DNA of 64,000 nucleotides, taken from NCBI GenBank assembly GCA_025677825.1, contig JAIXMO010000084.1:1-64000 (forward strand), in the 5' to 3' direction. A model generated the notes under the pieces. It worked only from the letters and a program-made list of their open reading frames with translations. It ran no database searches and was not told the DNA's origin. Positions 34,648 to 45,600 of this stretch are shown here, one piece after another. Both the position numbers and the translations under genes were made by a program. Every line of letters begins with the position of its first letter. The first letter of the stretch is position 1. This DNA comes from Helicostylum pulchrum (taxonomy: Eukaryota > Mucoromycota > Mucoromycetes > Mucorales > Mucoraceae).

Positions 34648-37411
34648 ATGACTACACAAGAACCTCTTACGTTAGAACAAACGAGAACACCTCCACTATT
34701 ACCTGGAACATTAAGGGTAAAAAAATACCTCGACATTTACGCTGATTACAAACTACTTAAACTTTTCATTTAGATTACAATACATGGCTGCTTTCTCAAT
34801 ATACCAGTGAAAAGACCTTATGTTACGATAACTCTAGGAGGTATACTCTAATTAAAAAAAATATATCCCTTTATTAATTAAAAAAAAAAGATCAATGTTA
34901 CAAGACATCCATATCAGAATATGCTGAAGGAAAGTGGAATGAAGGGTTTGAACTCCGAGTGGCATATCACAATCAATTATTCGATACCATTCAACTTGAC
35001 CTATACGATAGTTACACGTTTTTCTTGGACAAACATATCGGTCGATCAGAGATCAGAATAAAAAACTTGGAAGGTATGCCAGAGATTTTCACAAGCTATT
35101 ACGAAGTGATGGAAAAAAAATTATCCCTTGGTGCTACTTCGCAAGTAAGTCGAAAAGCCTGCATGACATCAGGAGTAGGCGCTATTCAAGCACAGATTGC
35201 GTACCAGTATATTTTATTCGATACATCTCAACGTAGAGCCTCTGTTGACATGTCAAAAATGAATTGGTTAATTGATCAACAAAAACAAGTATTAGCAACC
35301 CAAGAATTGTCTGATAAAGAATTAATACAACAGTTTAACCAGCATTTAAAAAATCAACGTAATACAACCGATATTCGGTTTAGAAAGTTTGAACAGGATT
35401 ATCCAGGTGATAGCAGTGATGACTCGAATCTATCAAATCAGGGTCAACCTTTAAAGTTGTCTCTGTCACGTGCCATGTCTGAAGAAACCACAAAGGTATT
35501 ACCGACAACGACAACAAAGGAAACTATCAAGGAAACAACCTTTATCGATACACTTTCATCTTGGTTTAGTTTTCAACAGCAACCGATTGTTCATGAACCA
35601 ATCGAAAGAAAAGAAACATTAGACTATCCCCTTTTGAATACAGATGATGACAGTTTAAAATCATTTCCTATTTTGGATACCATCGGATCATGGACTATGG
35701 CTAAAGAAACTAGTCAGGTATTACGTGCTATCGGAAAATTACTCGTTGCTTTCGTAAGTTCATTTAAAATCAACTTGTTTAATATTATAAACTTATACAA
35801 AAAAAAAAAAAAAAAAAAAGGGTCAAGGATTTGAATTATCCAATCTTCAAATTTTAGCTGGGTTTAACGTTGTCGAAAAATTTTATGGTGATTTACCAAG
35901 AGAGAGAACCTGGGACCTAGTACAAGATGTAGCAGAGATCGAGATGGCTTCTTATATGTGGAGATATGCTATGGCATCATACGGTTGGAAAGGGTTAAAT
36001 TTTATAGGCAAAGGAAATGGTATATTTTCGGATGCTGTGCGAGCTCAATCAGATGCACTCTCTATTTGTGAACATTTGAATATACCCAAAGAAGATTTAT
36101 TAGCGTACGAGTTTAGAACAGGTGCTGCGTTTAGACCGAGTTATTTCATTGCAAGAGATAGAAAATTAAATGCCATTGTGTTGAGTATTCGAGGTACTAT
36201 GGTAATAAATATGCACTAACATATATATATTTATATATAAAAATTGTGACTAAATACTTGTGTATTATTAGAGTACATTCGATACCATGACAGATCTGGT
36301 ATGTGAATATGAACCTTGGAAAGGCGGTCTTGTTCATAAAGGAATGAAGGTAAATCTTTTTTACTATAGGAAAAAAATTCGAGTTTTTGAAAATGTATTC
36401 TTTTAGTCTTCTGCTACTTGGTTCTTTCGTCATATCGCACCTAAATTAATTGCATATGTCAACAAACATTCCACAACTTCACTTTATATTGTCGGCCATA
36501 GTTTAGGCGCATCTACTGCGGCTATCTTAACCATCATGCTTCAAGATTACATCAACGAGTTTAGAGAAGGAAAAGATGGAGAGTTTAGCATTTATAGTAT
36601 AGGATATGCTCCTGCTTGTGGTTTAAGTTTAGATTTAGCAAACAAGTACAAGGTAAACACTAAAGCAAAAACAATGGTAATCATTTTTACTTATTTTTTA
36701 ATTTTTATGTGTAGGATCAAATTCAATCCATTGTATTTGCAGATGATTTTGTAAGTAAACTCAGTTACGGATCAATGATGGATGTAAAGGAATTGATTAT
36801 TGCAGGCGCAGAAGCAGCAAATAAAATGGGTATTGGACAGCTATTTTGGATGGGTGAATTGGATAATAATAAAAAATGGAAGGAAGCATTTGAACGTGTT
36901 GCCGAGTGTCGTCGCAGGTGCTTAGAATCCATGTCCAATCCAAGAGTAAAGTATTATGATCAGTTGACCTCATATAATTATCTAACCTTTTTCTTTTTTA
37001 AAAAAAGCTTTATGTTGCAGGCACTGTATATCAATTTTGGCTCGTAAGTGACATTTTTTTTTTTCCATTTTTTTCATTTTTTTTTACTAACAATATATAT
37101 AGGATCCTATTCCTAATAATGAATCACGTATTGTGATAGAACGCGCAACGCCCGAGAAAGTATCTACCGAGTTGATTATTCGCATGTCCATCTTACTAGA
37201 TCATTTACCTACCAACTTTGACGTTGCGTTTAAACGTGCTTTAGAAACATTAGATGTAGGATCAGAAAGTGATATTCGATTAAACAATAAGCATGCTGGA
37301 CCTGGAGAACAAGCTAAAGATAGCATATTTGAGTCTGCAGCTGAACTTGGATTAAAGGGAACAACTGAAAGACGCGGAGGTGAAGGAAATATGGTGAATG
37401 AGGAAAGATAA
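34648..37411 (+). CDS. C2-domain class-3 (diacylglycerol-type) lipase
   Basis: Nine exons: 34648-34716, 34774-34840, 34891-35753, 35821-36201, 36272-36349, 36407-36652, 36715-36945, 37008-37043 and 37103-37411, totalling 759 residues. The N-terminal C2-like domain starts TLRITIHGCFLNIPVKRPYV and includes FELRVAYHNQLFDTIQLDLYD. The alpha/beta-hydrolase part has LNAIVLSIRGTM, the nucleophile elbow YIVGHSLGASTAAILT, the acid in SIVFADDFVSKLS and the His in LLDHLPTNFD. This is the layout of animal DAG lipases and fungal class-3 lipases, so it probably cleaves diacylglycerol or similar lipids at internal membranes. Exon 8 is a 36-base micro-exon (LYVAGTVYQFWL) needed to join NPR to DPIPNNESR in frame. 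Intron 3 ends in an A-run acceptor (19 A then AG). Confidence 0.9.
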
Positions 37412-37897
37412 AAAAAAAACTGGTTTCCTTTTTTATGTATATTTTGACATTTATAAAATAAAATAAAACATACTTTAAATGTATGCCCATATTATGGCTT
37501 ATAAAATAAAAGTATGGCGTATAAATACGAGCGTACGAAAAAAAGCTGTAGCATAATATATCTTCTTCTTCCTTTTAACAAGGAATTAATATCCAGGAAA
37601 AAGTATCTTTTTACATAGTATGTGCACTTCTTTTAAAAGCGAGCTTTTCTTGTTTCGGCGCACGGTCTTTTGTTGTTGTTTCTTGTTGCATGTTCTATTC
37701 GCACTGTCGATCGAAAAAAGTAAGTATGACGTTATTTTGTTTATTTATCATGTGTTCCAATTTATAGCAAGCCACACGCAAGTACATAAATAACGCCAGT
37801 TTTTAGTTGTTTTTCTTCTTCTTGTACTTTTTAAGTAGGCTACTCTGTATATATACGTACCATTTTCTTCTTTTTTATCAGCAAAAAATAAAATAAA
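37412..37897. other. Intergenic gap, lipase gene to HNH-like gene
   Basis: About 490 bases: lipase 3' end and the promoter of the next gene. No other feature was recognised. Confidence 0.6.
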
Positions 37898-39676
37898 ATG
37901 GGTCGTAAGTTTAAAGAGTATGCTTTTAGTCGCTTCACTAAACAACAAATCGAGGAACTACAAGTATCGCAATATAAAATGAACGTTTCAAAACTAGACG
38001 CTGCTGAACCTCGTATCTCAGTTGACGAAAGCCCCGACAATATTGCTATCTCTTCCGACGAAGAAATGAATGATATCGACGACCAAGATACTTTTGACGT
38101 GAACGCTACGCGACTCGATAACTTTCTCGGTATTAGTTATATTTCTTCCTATGACGAAATTATGGATATTGACAATGCCGAAATTACGGATATTGATAAT
38201 TACGAAAGTATGGACATTGATGAAGATGAACAATTATATAACAGTGCGGAATATAATACTGGAGGACTTGGATATAATAATTATTCAGCTTGCTGCAATG
38301 GTACTGCGACTCTCCAAGACCAGGATATATATTCCAGTGACGAATATAGTACTGATAGCGAAATCATACCGAGTAGAGGTCTGCGAAAGAGAATAAAAAC
38401 TCTATCTAAAAAAGGTGACAAAAAGGCGATAACAGACCTATTGAAAAGAGATGGTCGAGACAGATATCGATACCAAATTAGACGAGAGGAAAGAGACCTA
38501 CTAAAAAGAGATAATCGAAAGAGAATAAAAACACTATTGAAAAGAGGAAAACCAAGAGAGCCACTAGTATCCGTAAAACCAGAGTATACACTAAGTCCTT
38601 GTCAATTCAATACCATAAATAAAGGAATAGTGGTAAGTAAATGATAGATCTATTGTATTCTATTATTAATACTATATATTATCATTATTAATAGAACCTT
38701 TCTACAATAATTCGTGATAAAGTAAGTTAATTTTTGTGATATAATATTTTAGAGAAATTCTTGATGCACGGTTCCCGTCGGTAACTCTTAGAGCAACTAC
38801 ATCTTGTGAAATTTGATTCCACCCTTAAATTAAATAGCGGTAATGGTGGTATTAAATATGGGGACTGAAGAAGTTTTCTTATATGAATAAGTAATACATC
38901 ACGCTTTTTTTTATCGACCGTGTAAATAGACTGCGCATCAAAAATTTCCAATATTTTTTAGCTTTTTTTTTTTTTTTTTTTTTTTACTAAATAGAACTAT
39001 ACAGCAAGGTAGAGTTTTACAATGTTGTATATGTAACGTTAATGTTAGCAAAAACGAACCGGATTGTCTCTCCAATTTAAGTCGATGCTGCTATAACAAA
39101 AAACCGTTATGCAAGGGATGCTTACAGTAAGAATATATTTTAATTTGGATATTCGAATTAATTCGTAATTATTATTTTTTTTTAAAAAAAACAAGGTTAA
39201 TGGCGATAGCTGGAGATGAAACCAGCTTATTGGATATCTTGCGCTGGTTCAAAACTGGGACATCTCTTCTACATAGCCCACCGGCAGACGCTAGCGATAA
39301 AGAGCTTTCGGAATTTACGAAGAGGCGGGCGAAATGTATGAGGAATCGCGCCAAGTCGTTTGGAATTAAAGGTTTCGTCGATGTTGCAACACGGAAAGAA
39401 TTATTTGATATTTGTAAAAATAATGACATGAAATGTGCAATTACTGGTCATCGGCTTTATTTTGATCGTTCTGATAACTCGTTCTTGCCGTTCTGGAAAG
39501 CCAGTTTCGATCATATTCATCCGTTAAATAATAATAAGCTTGATCCCACTAGTTGGTCTGCAAAGAACTGGCAACTCATGTCATCCTTAATTAACACTAT
39601 AAAAGGACATATGTCTAACCAAGAAATTGCAAAGTGGTATGGCAATATCATACAAGCTAAATCAATCGAATTATAA
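37898..39676 (+). CDS. Acidic protein with Cys cluster and C-terminal HNH-nuclease-like domain
   Basis: Four exons: 37898-38632, 38695-38721, 39005-39126 and 39196-39676, totalling 454 residues. The N-terminal 150 residues are acidic and disordered, with repeated (I/M)DIDN motifs. A basic region follows with LRKRIKTLSKKG and NRKRIKTLLKRG. A Cys cluster is coded by exon 3 (CCICNVNVSKNEPDC ... CCYNKKPLCKGC). The C-terminal domain contains CAITGHRLYF, FWKASFDHIHPL, NWQLMSSLINTIKGH, in the order of an HNH fold: Cys pair region, D-H-x-H, then N-x-Q and N-x-x-K-G. HNH domains cut DNA or RNA with one metal ion. Exon 2 is a 27-base micro-exon; intron 3 is unusually long (283 bases). The name is by motif only; the biological role is unknown. 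Confidence 0.75.
38755..38870. repeat. Possible repeat remnant in an intron of the HNH-like gene
   Basis: The reverse strand carries CACCATTACCGC then AATTTAAGGGTGGAATC, resembling the interior of the 28293-28407 element (CACCATTACTACC, TTTAAGGGTG). The similarity is short and judged by eye. It may explain why this intron is four to five times longer than its neighbours. Confidence 0.3.
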
Positions 39677-39763
39677 GTAAAAAACGTTGTAATAAATAAA
39701 ATATTATACATGATAATCTTTATAAATTTTATTCGTGTGATATATGTCCCCCTCTCTTTTTTT

Positions 39764-40547
39764 CTAAGCAGCCTTAGGCTCATTTCCTTCCTGCTCTTCA
39801 AACTGATCTTCTTGTGTGATTACTCTTAATACTGATTTTTTACTAGTTTCTTGTAATTCACCAGCAATGAGTAATTCATCCAAAATAAAATATGCCTATT
39901 TATACAGCTTCTATCAGCATTCAGCCTACAATGTCTCGTATTTCTCTTTTACCTTTTGAAAGTTGAAAATTAAATCAAGTTCACAAACCTATATGTTTAT
40001 ATGGTTATATGGTTACTTAATATTTCTGAAATATATTTAACAATGACTTACGTTCCCAAAATAACGATCGAGGATTTCTACATAACGGTGAATAATCTCG
40101 AGTGTGATGAGTTCGTTATCATCTTGGTTAATGCCTGCTACAAAAAAAAGACTTGCATATCTGCAAAAAAAAAAACTATGAATAAAAATCTCTATTGTTG
40201 CTGAAAATTGAATATGTACCTTCTGTATACAATTTTTTGGTCTGTTTTCAAGTAACGAAGTTAACAACTAGAAAATAATATATTGAAAGGTTTTATTTTA
40301 CCTTTATATTCGAGGAAATTACACATCTTGACTCTTCTGGCCAATACTAGTTGAGTAGCATCTTTGACAATCTTTGCTTTTTCTTTAGGTGGAATAGTGA
40401 CGAACCATTTTGTAAGACGAACTTTGCCTTGTCTACTGACGAGTAATAACCAATTAATCTAGAGAGAGAGAGAGAAAAAAAAAAATACATGTATTTAAAA
40501 TCATCTTGCTTTTTATAGAAAAGAAAAACAGATGAGCTTACTGGCAT
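39764..40547 (-). CDS. AP-1 clathrin adaptor complex, sigma subunit
   Basis: Six exons: 40547-40542, 40458-40302, 40241-40220, 40160-40052, 39988-39953 and 39895-39764, totalling 153 residues. It is the small subunit of the AP-1 coat that sorts cargo between the trans-Golgi network and endosomes. The longin-type sequence is highly conserved: [104 protein letters not shown]. Phrases such as [14 protein letters not shown] fit AP-1 rather than AP-2. The first coding exon is only six bases (Met-Pro) and the third is 22 bases, so simple ORF scanning would miss both. Confidence 0.95.
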
Positions 40548-40762
40548 CTTAATTATATTAAGAGTGAATAGAAAAGAAATATTTAATTTTTGCTTTCAAA
40601 AGTTATGAGGTTCACGAAAATGCACTCTACACGTGATGTAGCGGATTTTGTAAAAAGAATTATGTCAAAAAGTAAAAGGGATCAAAGAAGTAATATAAAT
40701 TTCAAATTTTATTAATGTTAATACACTTTTTTTTAAAAAAACTAAACTAATAATATTTCTTT

Positions 40763-42618
40763 TTAGCCAATAATGACATGAGAAACAGATTCAGCAGTTT
40801 CAGTTACGGTAGAGACAGCTCTTTGGAACCAAGAGCGAGTAACAGGGACTTCAACCTTGGTAAAATAAACCTTGGTTTGATAGAAAGTTTCAAAACTTTC
40901 AGAGAAGATATCAAGAGCACTGAATTCAATATCGAATTCTTGTTGGACAGAGACCTCACTGTAACGGTTAATCATAACAGTCTTGGATCCGTATTCCTTG
41001 GCGGCAGCAAGAATCTTGGGGTTAGAAGAGACAACAGCAAGTTCGCTAGCGTTGTTCAAACCAAGAAGCATAGCAGTGTTGGAGACAACAGTGACTTCTT
41101 CACTAGTACCATTGTTGATAGTACAGGCAGCAAACATGTCAGCTGTGAACTGAGCATGCCAGCAGAGACAACCAGCACGAGCAAGATCCATCATAGTACG
41201 GATGGTGAAAGCATGAGAGATAGCAACAGCGTAAACACCGTCGAGTTGTTTGATCTTACGGATACTAGCAGAAGCATCTTCAAAGAGTTCGAGCTTAGAC
41301 CAGGCACCACAGAGAGCAGTAATCTCAGCCTCCGTAAAGGCACCAACAATAGAGAACTCTACCAAGATTAATCTGAAAGCAATAAGGAGAATAGAGAAAT
41401 CAGATTGAGAGTGCTTGGCCTTGAGACGTTGTTCAAGGTAAAGGTTGTACCAACGAATAATAAGTTGTTCAACATCAATATGGGCGAAGGTAGAGTTTTC
41501 CTTCAAGCTAACAATGCTGTACCAGGCTCTAGCGATAGAGGCACGGTAGTTGACAATAGAATCAACTAAGTCAAAGGCGAATACCTTGACACCCTTGAAA
41601 GAGCTAGGGATTTGAGCAGTTTCAACCCAAGTAATGGTCTTTCCTTGGAAACCACAAGAGATAGCAGTTTCGGTAGTAGACTCAATAGCGGCACAGGTCT
41701 TGAGCTTAGATTGTTCCTCAATAACAGTAATCTTTTCCTCGATCAATTCGACATCAGAGGTTTTGACGATTTGTTGAACAACAGAAACTTGTTCAGAAAC
41801 AATAGTATAGATACTATCTAAAGATTCAATGGCTTGTTGTTGAGTGTTCTTGACAGTAACAGAGATATCAGATGATTCCTCAGAGATACTGTAATCGAAT
41901 TCAAATGCTTGCTTGGACTCCTTGATAATAACCTTGGCTTCTTCAAGAGAGCATTCGATAACCTTTTGGACTTCCTCTTCATAAGAAGCATCACCGGCAA
42001 CATAGGTAATAGATCTGAGTCTTCCGAAGAAGACATCATACCAACCGGCAAATCTGGCCTTGGTGTGATCAACAGTACATATTAAAGCCTTGCGGGTTTC
42101 AGTTTCAGCTTGTTCGATGGTCTCGTAAACAATTTCAGTCTTGGTTACTGGCTTCGAAGGCTTAACAACGATAACACTGACTTCGGCTTCAGTAGAAACA
42201 GTGGTTTCCTTGTAGACTTCAGACTTGGCCTTAGAGAGTTCAACGGCAGTAGTCTTCTTAAATTCAATCTTGGCAGCTTCAATATCGATCTTTTGAACAA
42301 CCTTGGAGTCATCTTCAGAATATTCCTTGATGGTCTTCTTAATGTCCTTGACTTGAGACTTGATAGTCCATTGGAGCTCGTCGTAGAATGAGAGAGAACC
42401 AGAAACGGCACCAGTAGAAACAGTGCTGATATATTCTTGCTTGGATTCCTTGAGGACAACTTGGAGCTTAGCTTCTTCTTCAACAATAACGGCTTCAATA
42501 TCTTCAGTACAATCACCGACTTCGATCATAGAGTTGATCTTTTCAATGAAACCAACAAACCAACCATTAGTACGTTCAGTAGTTTCTTCGAGCTTATCAC
42601 AAGTCTTGGAACCTTCCA
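40763..42618 (-). other. Last exon of giant gene: helical repeats plus degenerate haloacid-dehalogenase-like domain
   Basis: It starts with a B-type helical domain (EGSKTCDKLEETTERTNGWF), then two more diverged helical units (ARFAGWYDVFFGRLRSITYV). The last 250 residues follow the order of a type-II haloacid dehalogenase: VKVFAFDLVDSIVNYRASIA (motif I), WYNLYLEQRLKA, LCGAWSKLELFEDASASIRK, YAVAISHAFTIRTMMDLARA (motif II region), then LGLNNASELAVVSSNPKILA and a closing DIEFSALDIFSESFETF. The motif I Asp is kept, but the S-N of motif II is S-H and the motif III Lys-Pro (YKP) is absent, so catalysis is unlikely. The stop is at 40763-40765. Confidence 0.65.
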
Positions 42619-45600
42619 CTGTGAATGGTTTAAAAGTTAGTATACTAGATATAAATATATAATCATGATGTGACTTACAAGTAAGTTGGTCCTTGGGAAC
42701 AACAATTTCAGTTTGTTTTTTGTCTTCCTCCTTCTTAACAACTTGGACGATGTTCTTTTCTTCTTCCTTCTTAACAACCTCAATTACCTTATTGTCCTCC
42801 TCCTTGACAACTTCAGCTACCTTCTTGTCCTCCTCCTTGACAACCTCAACTACCTTCTTATCCTCCTCCTTAACAACCGCGACTACCTTCTTTTCTTCTT
42901 CCTTCTTGATTTCAACCTTGGCCTTGGAAAGTTCAACACAAGTGGTCTTCTCTAATTGGGTCTTGACAACTTCGACATCAATCTTTTCGACGACCTTGGT
43001 TTCATCTTCAGATGATTCCTTGATGGTCTTCTTGATATCATCAACTTGAGTCTTAACGGACCAGCCAAGTCTATCGTAGAACGAGATAGAACCAGATACA
43101 TCACCAGTAACTTCAGAATCAACACATTCTTGCTTAGATTCCTTAAGAACAACTTCGAGCTTGGCTTCTTCTTCCTTGATAACAGCATCAATCTCTTCGG
43201 TATCCTTACCGACTTCGATCATACCATTGATCTTCTCAACGAAACCAACGAACCAACCATTAGTGCGTTCAGTGGTCTCTTCAAGCTTATCGCAAGTCTT
43301 AGCACCTTCCACTATAGAAATTATTTGTTAGTTTGCTATTTGAAAAAAAAAAAAAAAAAAAAAAAAATTAGTACAATCACTTACAGGTAAGTTCTTCCTT
43401 AGAAACAACGACAACTTCAGTGTGCTTCTTCTCTTCTTCAAAGATCTCAACCTTAGCCTTAACAAGTTCGACTTCGGTGGTCTTCTTGAATTCAGTCTTA
43501 ACAACTTCGACATCAATCTTTTGGATAACCTTAGAATCGTCTTCAGAGGATTCCTTAATAGTCTTCTTGATCTCGTTCACTTGAGTATTAATAGACCATT
43601 GAAGTCTATCATAGAAAGAGATGGATCCAGAAATAGCATCAGCAGTAACAGTACTGACAAAGTCTTGCTTGGATTCCTTGAGGACGACTTGGAGCTTGGC
43701 CTCTTCTTCAACAATAACAGCATCGATCTCTTCAGTACACTTACCAACTTCGATCATACCATTGATCTTTTCAACGAAACCGATAAACCAACCATTAGTA
43801 CGTTCAGTAGTTTCTTCGAGCTTATCGCAAGTCTTAGAACCTTCCACTATTTTTCAAACAGTTAATATATATATTATAAGCTAAATCTATATATATGTAT
43901 TTTTTTTTTTTTAATACTTACAAGTGAGTTGATCCTTGGTAACAACAACGATCTCAGCTTGCTTCTTGTCTTCAACCTTAGTAACAGTGGTTTCCTTCTT
44001 GGTTTCAACTTCAGTTGCAATAGTGTCCTTCTTGTCTTCGACCTTGGTGACAATAGTCTCGACTTCGGCGACAACAGTTTCCTTCTTGCCTTCAGGCTTA
44101 GTGACAACAGTTTCCTTCTTGTCTTCAACCTTAACAACAACAGTTTCCTTCTTGTCTTCAGGCTTAGTGACAACAGTTTCCTTCTTGTCTTCAACCTTAA
44201 CAACAACAGTTTCCTTCTTGTCTTCAGGCTTAGTGACAACAGTTTCCTTCTTGTCTTCAACCTTAACAACAACAGTTTCCTTCTTGTCTTCAGGCTTAGT
44301 GACAACAGTTTCCTTCTTGTCTTCAACCTTAACAACAACAGTTTCCTTCTTGTCTTCAGGCTTAGTGACAACAGTTTCCTTCTTGTCTTCAACCTTAACA
44401 ACAACAGTTTCCTTCTTGTCTTCAGGCTTAGTGACAACAGTTTCCTTCTTGTCTTCGGGCTTGGCAATAATAGTTTCCTTCTTGTCTTCAACACTGGAAA
44501 CAATGGTCTCCTTCTTGGCTTCTTCCTTCTTGATTTCAACCTTGGCCTTGGAAAGTTCAACACAAGTGGTCTTCTCTAATTGGGTCTTGACAACTTCGAC
44601 ATCAATCTTTTCGACGACCTTGGTTTCATCTTCAGATGATTCCTTGATGGTCTTCTTGATATCATCAACTTGAGTCTTAACGGACCAGCCAAGTCTATCG
44701 TAGAACGAGATAGAACCAGATACATCACCAGTAACTTCAGAATCAACACATTCTTGCTTAGATTCCTTAAGAACAACTTCGAGCTTGGCTTCTTCTTCCT
44801 TGATAACAGCATCAATCTCTTCGGTATCCTTACCGACTTCGATCATACCATTGATCTTCTCAACGAAACCAACGAACCAACCATTAGTGCGTTCAGTGGT
44901 CTCTTCAAGCTTATCGCAAGTCTTAGCACCTTCCACTATAGAAATTATTTGTTAGTTTGCTATTTGAAAAAAAAAAAAAAAAAAAAAAAAATTAGTACAA
45001 TCACTTACAGGTAAGTTCTTCCTTAGAAACAACGACAACTTCAGTGTGCTTCTTCTCTTCTTCAAAGATCTCAACCTTAGCCTTAACAAGTTCGACTTCG
45101 GTGGTCTTCTTGAATTCAGTCTTAACAACTTCGACATCAATCTTTTGGATAACCTTAGAATCGTCTTCAGAGGATTCCTTAATAGTCTTCTTGATCTCGT
45201 TCACTTGAGTATTAATAGACCATTGAAGTCTATCATAGAAAGAGATGGATCCAGAAATAGCATCAGCAGTAACAGTACTGACAAAGTCTTGCTTGGATTC
45301 CTTGAGGACGACTTGGAGCTTGGCCTCTTCTTCAACAATAACAGCATCGATCTCTTCAGTACACTTACCAACTTCGATCATACCATTGATCTTTTCAACG
45401 AAACCGATAAACCAACCATTAGTACGTTCAGTAGTTTCTTCGAGCTTATCGCAAGTCTTAGAACCTTCCACTATTTTTCAAACAGTTAATATATATATTA
45501 TAAGCTAAATCTATATATATGTATTTTTTTTTTTTTAATACTTACAAGTGAGTTGATCCTTGGTAACAACAACGATCTCAGCTTGCTTCTTGTCTTCAAC

